From the NCBI GenBank assembly GCA_025358395.1, contig JANYJT010000117.1:1-16159 (forward strand): a stretch of 16,159 nt of DNA, written 5' to 3'. How positions within the stretch are numbered: the first letter of the stretch is position 1; every line of letters starts with the position of its first letter. A program made the position numbers and the translations under genes. Below are positions 13,485 through 16,159 of this stretch, in pieces. Source of the stretch: Bacteroidia bacterium (GTDB taxonomy: Bacteria; Bacteroidota; Bacteroidia; Bacteroidales; Prolixibacteraceae). The notes under the pieces were generated by a model. The model did no database searches. It saw only the letters and a list, made by a program, of their open reading frames with translations, and was not told where the DNA came from.

Positions 13485-15722
13485 TCATAATTCGATGTTC
13501 CCGCACACAAGTCCGGAGATCACCATCGAAATCCTTTTGTGTTGCAAAGAAGAAGAACTGTAACAAACTATGGGTAGCGTCCACTCCAGCAAGGCCAGGC
13601 AATAAGGTATCGGATTGGGATCCATCCGGGCACTCTGAAAAGCATAATCCCTCATTTTTTGTGTAAGTGCCGTTAGCCGGTTGATCTTTTCAAAATGGGG
13701 TCCCTCGTACTTGTTCACAAGTGATGCTCCAAGCGTAATCTTTTCATAAAATGACGAGATGAATTTCAAGTATTCTTCCATCTCTTCTGCGCTGTCCAAC
13801 GGGGCGTGCTCCACCATGAAGATGGCTTCGAGCCTGGCAAAATCTGATACGACAGAGCGTGGTCTGGTTTCTGAAAAATCGATCAGATACACATTCATAT
13901 CCTCATCCAGCAAGATATTCTGCATGTTCAGGTCGCCATGGCAAATGGCTGTAAAATAGTCGATGCCCGTTTGCCTTTGTCTTGGATATTCGTGTTTCAG
14001 AAACCAATAAGGGTTGGTGAGTGTTTGACCGGTCTCCGCCACTTGAAAAGTTGGTTCATCTGACGAAGCAGAAAGTAAATCAGAGGCCGTTTGGCAAAGT
14101 GTGGGGAAAAAGGTGGCGGTTGGATCATGATCGGCAAATGGATAAATTGTTTCGCGAATCGGCTGACCATACCAAGGATTTAAAATCTGCAGGAAGATTT
14201 TGTCGAACAAGGGTTCCAGGCGGGGCAGGGGCCAGCTCTTAAAATAATAGGCCAACCATTTTAACTGCGTTTGTTCACCGCCAATGCCGACGAAATTGTA
14301 CCTGAGCGCTCCATAATCGCCAAAAAATTTCGTTCCCAAAACAATGGCACTGTTGTTTAAAATGTAAGGAAGGGCATATTTCTGGCAGCGATCAGATTCC
14401 CTCATGATGATATTCCGGTTGGCCATTTTTAAAACAGTTGGCCTCAGCTTTCTGTTTTCATGGTTGTAGGAGACGACCTCAAAAGTTTGAGCAGAATAAC
14501 CCCCGTGAAGCTGTTTTATGACAATTTTAGCAGAATCTGTGTACAATCTGCGTGCCAGAAAGGATTTGTGTGGTTCAAACAAAAATTCGTCATTTGTTTG
14601 AATCATTAACCTGCTTTCGAAAGCCATTGTGAATCCTGAAGCAACAAATATCCAGGCTACAGGATCCTCCAACAGATCTTCTGAAGCGATGGGGCCTACA
14701 CCAACAAGATTTTCCAATGTCAGAACTTTCGTCAGGAAACTTGACAAGGAGGTGCCGGGAGATAAAACCGTCATCTCATCCAAAATGAACCTTGCTCCCC
14801 ATAACAAGTTGTCCTGCTCAGGGGAAGCTGATAATCCCTTTGTATCGTCAGGGTAAGAAAGGTTCAACGCCTTCAACGATCTTCCGTCAACAGGCAGGCA
14901 AATTGATACCGAGGGATTCGCATCACTGAAATTGGCTATAACCAGAGCCATAAAATCCTCTTCACCGGATGCTATTCGTTTTTGAACAGTGGACAAAGCA
15001 TCTGCAAGTTGCCCCAGAGAAACAGAGGCTGATCCATCTAAACGTAACATGCCTGCGGGCTGCCGGCCAAAAGAGAGGGCTTTCCTGACAAATATCCCGG
15101 CATTCGAAGATTCCTGAGGAATTCTAAAGTCTGCTTCGTATTTTGTCTCAAAGGGAATAAACCCGGCACAATATCCGGTAGAAATGAAAATGCCCCTGGT
15201 TAGTTTCTCTTCTTCATTTGTCTCTGCCGGTGACCCTATGCCAACAGCAAAATTCAGCTCGTTGTAACCGACAATTCCCTGATCTTCCCAAAGTAAGGCC
15301 GATTGTTTGATATTTTCCAATGGCTGAAACAGATATGTAAACTTACCTTCCTGCCATTCAAGCGATCCACTTGACAAGAGTCTAATCCGATCAATTTCGG
15401 ATTGTGCCGCTTCAACAGATTGGTAAATAGAAAAAATTTGATGAAGACCTGCCATTTCAATCACCTGAAATACTTCAGGCAACAATCCGGAGAGGAATAG
15501 TTTTCCACCTTTGGCCGTTAATTTTTTCCCCGTCACCAGAAGAATGCGTATTCCGGCACTGGATAAATATTCGCATTCGGAAAGATCGATGATTAAATAT
15601 TTTTCCTTTTCTACCAGAGGCCGCAAGGCCTGATCAACTTCAGTGCTCGTTAATGCATCGATCCTACCTTTGGGAATTATTACCATGACAGGCAGGTCAT
15701 TTTTAATCGTAATGGTAACCAT
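13485..15722 (-). CDS. STAS domain - unassigned region - APH-like kinase domain protein
   Basis: A 745-residue protein and head gene of the minus-strand cluster. Residues 1-110 are a STAS domain (YLIIDLSECEYLSSAGIRIL, with S55 at the phosphoacceptor position; KLFLSGLLPEVFQVIEMAGL). Residues about 115-395 match nothing I can name; they contain FAVGIGSP and GIFISTGYCAGFIPF. Residues about 395-725 form an aminoglycoside-phosphotransferase/choline-kinase-like fold: glycine-rich GGYSAQTFEV (407-416), candidate ATP-binding K432 in TVLKMANRN, catalytic ICHGDLNMQN with D597 and N602 (593-602), and LIDFSET with metal-binding D615. All key kinase residues are present. From memory this kinase resembles the domain called ternary complex-associated domain 9 in predicted conflict systems, unverified. 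It could phosphorylate STAS proteins or another target. The protein is soluble, with no membrane segment. No Shine-Dalgarno is seen. Confidence 0.82.
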   Translation of the reverse strand: MVTITIKNDLPVMVIIPKGRIDALTSTEVDQALRPLVEKEKYLIIDLSECEYLSSAGIRILLVTGKKLTAKGGKLFLSGLLPEVFQVIEMAGLHQIFSIYQSVEAAQSEIDRIRLLSSGSLEWQEGKFTYLFQPLENIKQSALLWEDQGIVGYNELNFAVGIGSPAETNEEEKLTRGIFISTGYCAGFIPFETKYEADFRIPQESSNAGIFVRKALSFGRQPAGMLRLDGSASVSLGQLADALSTVQKRIASGEEDFMALVIANFSDANPSVSICLPVDGRSLKALNLSYPDDTKGLSASPEQDNLLWGARFILDEMTVLSPGTSLSSFLTKVLTLENLVGVGPIASEDLLEDPVAWIFVASGFTMAFESRLMIQTNDEFLFEPHKSFLARRLYTDSAKIVIKQLHGGYSAQTFEVVSYNHENRKLRPTVLKMANRNIIMRESDRCQKYALPYILNNSAIVLGTKFFGDYGALRYNFVGIGGEQTQLKWLAYYFKSWPLPRLEPLFDKIFLQILNPWYGQPIRETIYPFADHDPTATFFPTLCQTASDLLSASSDEPTFQVAETGQTLTNPYWFLKHEYPRQRQTGIDYFTAICHGDLNMQNILLDEDMNVYLIDFSETRPRSVVSDFARLEAIFMVEHAPLDSAEEMEEYLKFISSFYEKITLGASLVNKYEGPHFEKINRLTALTQKMRDYAFQSARMDPNPIPYCLALLEWTLPIVCYSSSSLQHKRISMVISGLVCGNIEL

Positions 15723-15855
15723 ATTGTATGGTTTTGTTTAATGTTTTCAGGCTTTTGGATATAGAAAAATTGGCAATTTAAATTAACTAAATTTCTTCAA
15801 CTATTGTTCATTGTTCGTTTAAAAACTTAGCTGTATTATACATAAGTTGTTACAC

Positions 15856-15892
15856 AAAAAAGCCTGACAGGTTTTGGATACCTGTCAGGCTT
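15856..15892 (-). terminator. Intrinsic terminator of the sugar-porter gene
   Basis: AAGCCTGACAGG (15860-15871) pairs perfectly with CCTGTCAGGCTT (15881-15892) around a 9-base loop. On the minus strand the stem runs into TTTTTT (complement of A15856-15861). It lies 19 bases past the stop codon of the transporter gene and separates it from the STAS-kinase cluster. Confidence 0.88.
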
Positions 15893-15910
15893 ATTAAACG
15901 AGCTTTTTTA

Positions 15911-16159
15911 CTATTTCGACTTTAACCACATGCCTTCCATCTCTTCAAGTGTCTTTCCTTTGGTTTCGGGAACCATTTTCCAGACAAATACGAAAGAAAG
16001 GAGACTCATTGCTCCATAAAACCAATAAGTTACGCCACCACTGAACTCCATCATGGCAGGGTAGGTAGATGAAATAAAGTAATTGGCGGCCCACTGTGAT
16101 GCTACCGCGATGGCAATAGCCCGTCCCCTGATTTTATTTGGAAAGATTTCAGAAATCAA
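15911..16159 (-). CDS. Sugar-porter MFS transporter, C-terminal end only
   Basis: The last 82 residues of a major facilitator superfamily sugar porter (XylE/AraE/GalP type); the start lies beyond the window, so the apparent start at the edge is not real. SEIFPNKIRGRAIAIAVASQW is the family motif at the loop before helix 11, with the conserved Arg-Gly-Arg. Two hydrophobic helices follow, and VPETKGKTLEEME is the C-terminal sugar-porter signature PETKGxxLEE. It should import a monosaccharide with a cation. The substrate cannot be told from this fragment, although a sugar importer is compatible with the fucosidase group about 10 kb away. Confidence 0.9.
   Translation of the reverse strand: MISEIFPNKIRGRAIAIAVASQWAANYFISSTYPAMMEFSGGVTYWFYGAMSLLSFVFVWKMVPETKGKTLEEMEGMWLKSK

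Noticed and set aside
1..16159. Mobile elements, CRISPR arrays or tRNA genes
   Set aside because: No transposase, integrase, regularly spaced repeats or cloverleaf-like sequence was found by eye on either strand.

Overview
This window is bacterial and most likely comes from a member of the Bacteroidota. That call rests on the gene content: a secreted GH95 fucosidase beside a SASA-type acetylesterase, a DUF4337-like membrane protein, a receiver/PAS/histidine kinase hybrid, and mostly Shine-Dalgarno-free starts with occasional TAnnTTTG-like -7 boxes. No rRNA, tRNA, CRISPR array or insertion sequence is visible. I cannot place the genus.

Left part (1-6217). A DUF4337-like membrane protein on the minus strand diverges from a plus-strand signalling protein (receiver, PAS, HisKA). 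That protein has lost most of its ATPase domain through what looks like an internal in-frame deletion. Next comes a small fucose-scavenging group: an exported acetylesterase and an exported GH95 alpha-L-fucosidase 10 bp apart on the plus strand. A RhaM-family mutarotase converges on them. The fucosidase and mutarotase 3' ends share one perfect 14-bp inverted repeat containing both stop codons.

Middle part (6218-10700), all minus strand. An orphan lipoprotein has a clear terminator. Upstream of it lies a two-gene metal-transport operon. The first gene encodes a soluble PRC-barrel/MgtE_N/CBS protein with no channel domain. The second encodes an Nramp-family transporter whose two metal-site motifs are non-canonical. 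The first gene has a strong Shine-Dalgarno, unusual for this phylum, which can be masked by a complementary CCTCCT in its leader.

Right part (10700-15722), all minus strand and probably one transcript. In order: a 745-aa STAS/unassigned/APH-like kinase protein, an AlbA_2 (Schlafen-type) protein with an unrecognised N-terminal region, the remains of a CoA-acylating aldehyde dehydrogenase, and a 103-aa stand-alone STAS protein. The AlbA_2 protein loses its C-terminus exactly where the dehydrogenase begins without its N-terminus. The dehydrogenase also has a frameshift. Genes between them were probably deleted. The STAS-kinase/AlbA_2/STAS set is the best candidate for an undescribed signalling or conflict system. 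Beyond it lies a clear terminator and the 3' end of a sugar-porter MFS gene that runs off the window.

Three separate lesions (kinase deletion, AlbA_2/dehydrogenase junction, dehydrogenase frameshift) in 16 kb suggest either real local decay or assembly/base errors. Reads would distinguish these.
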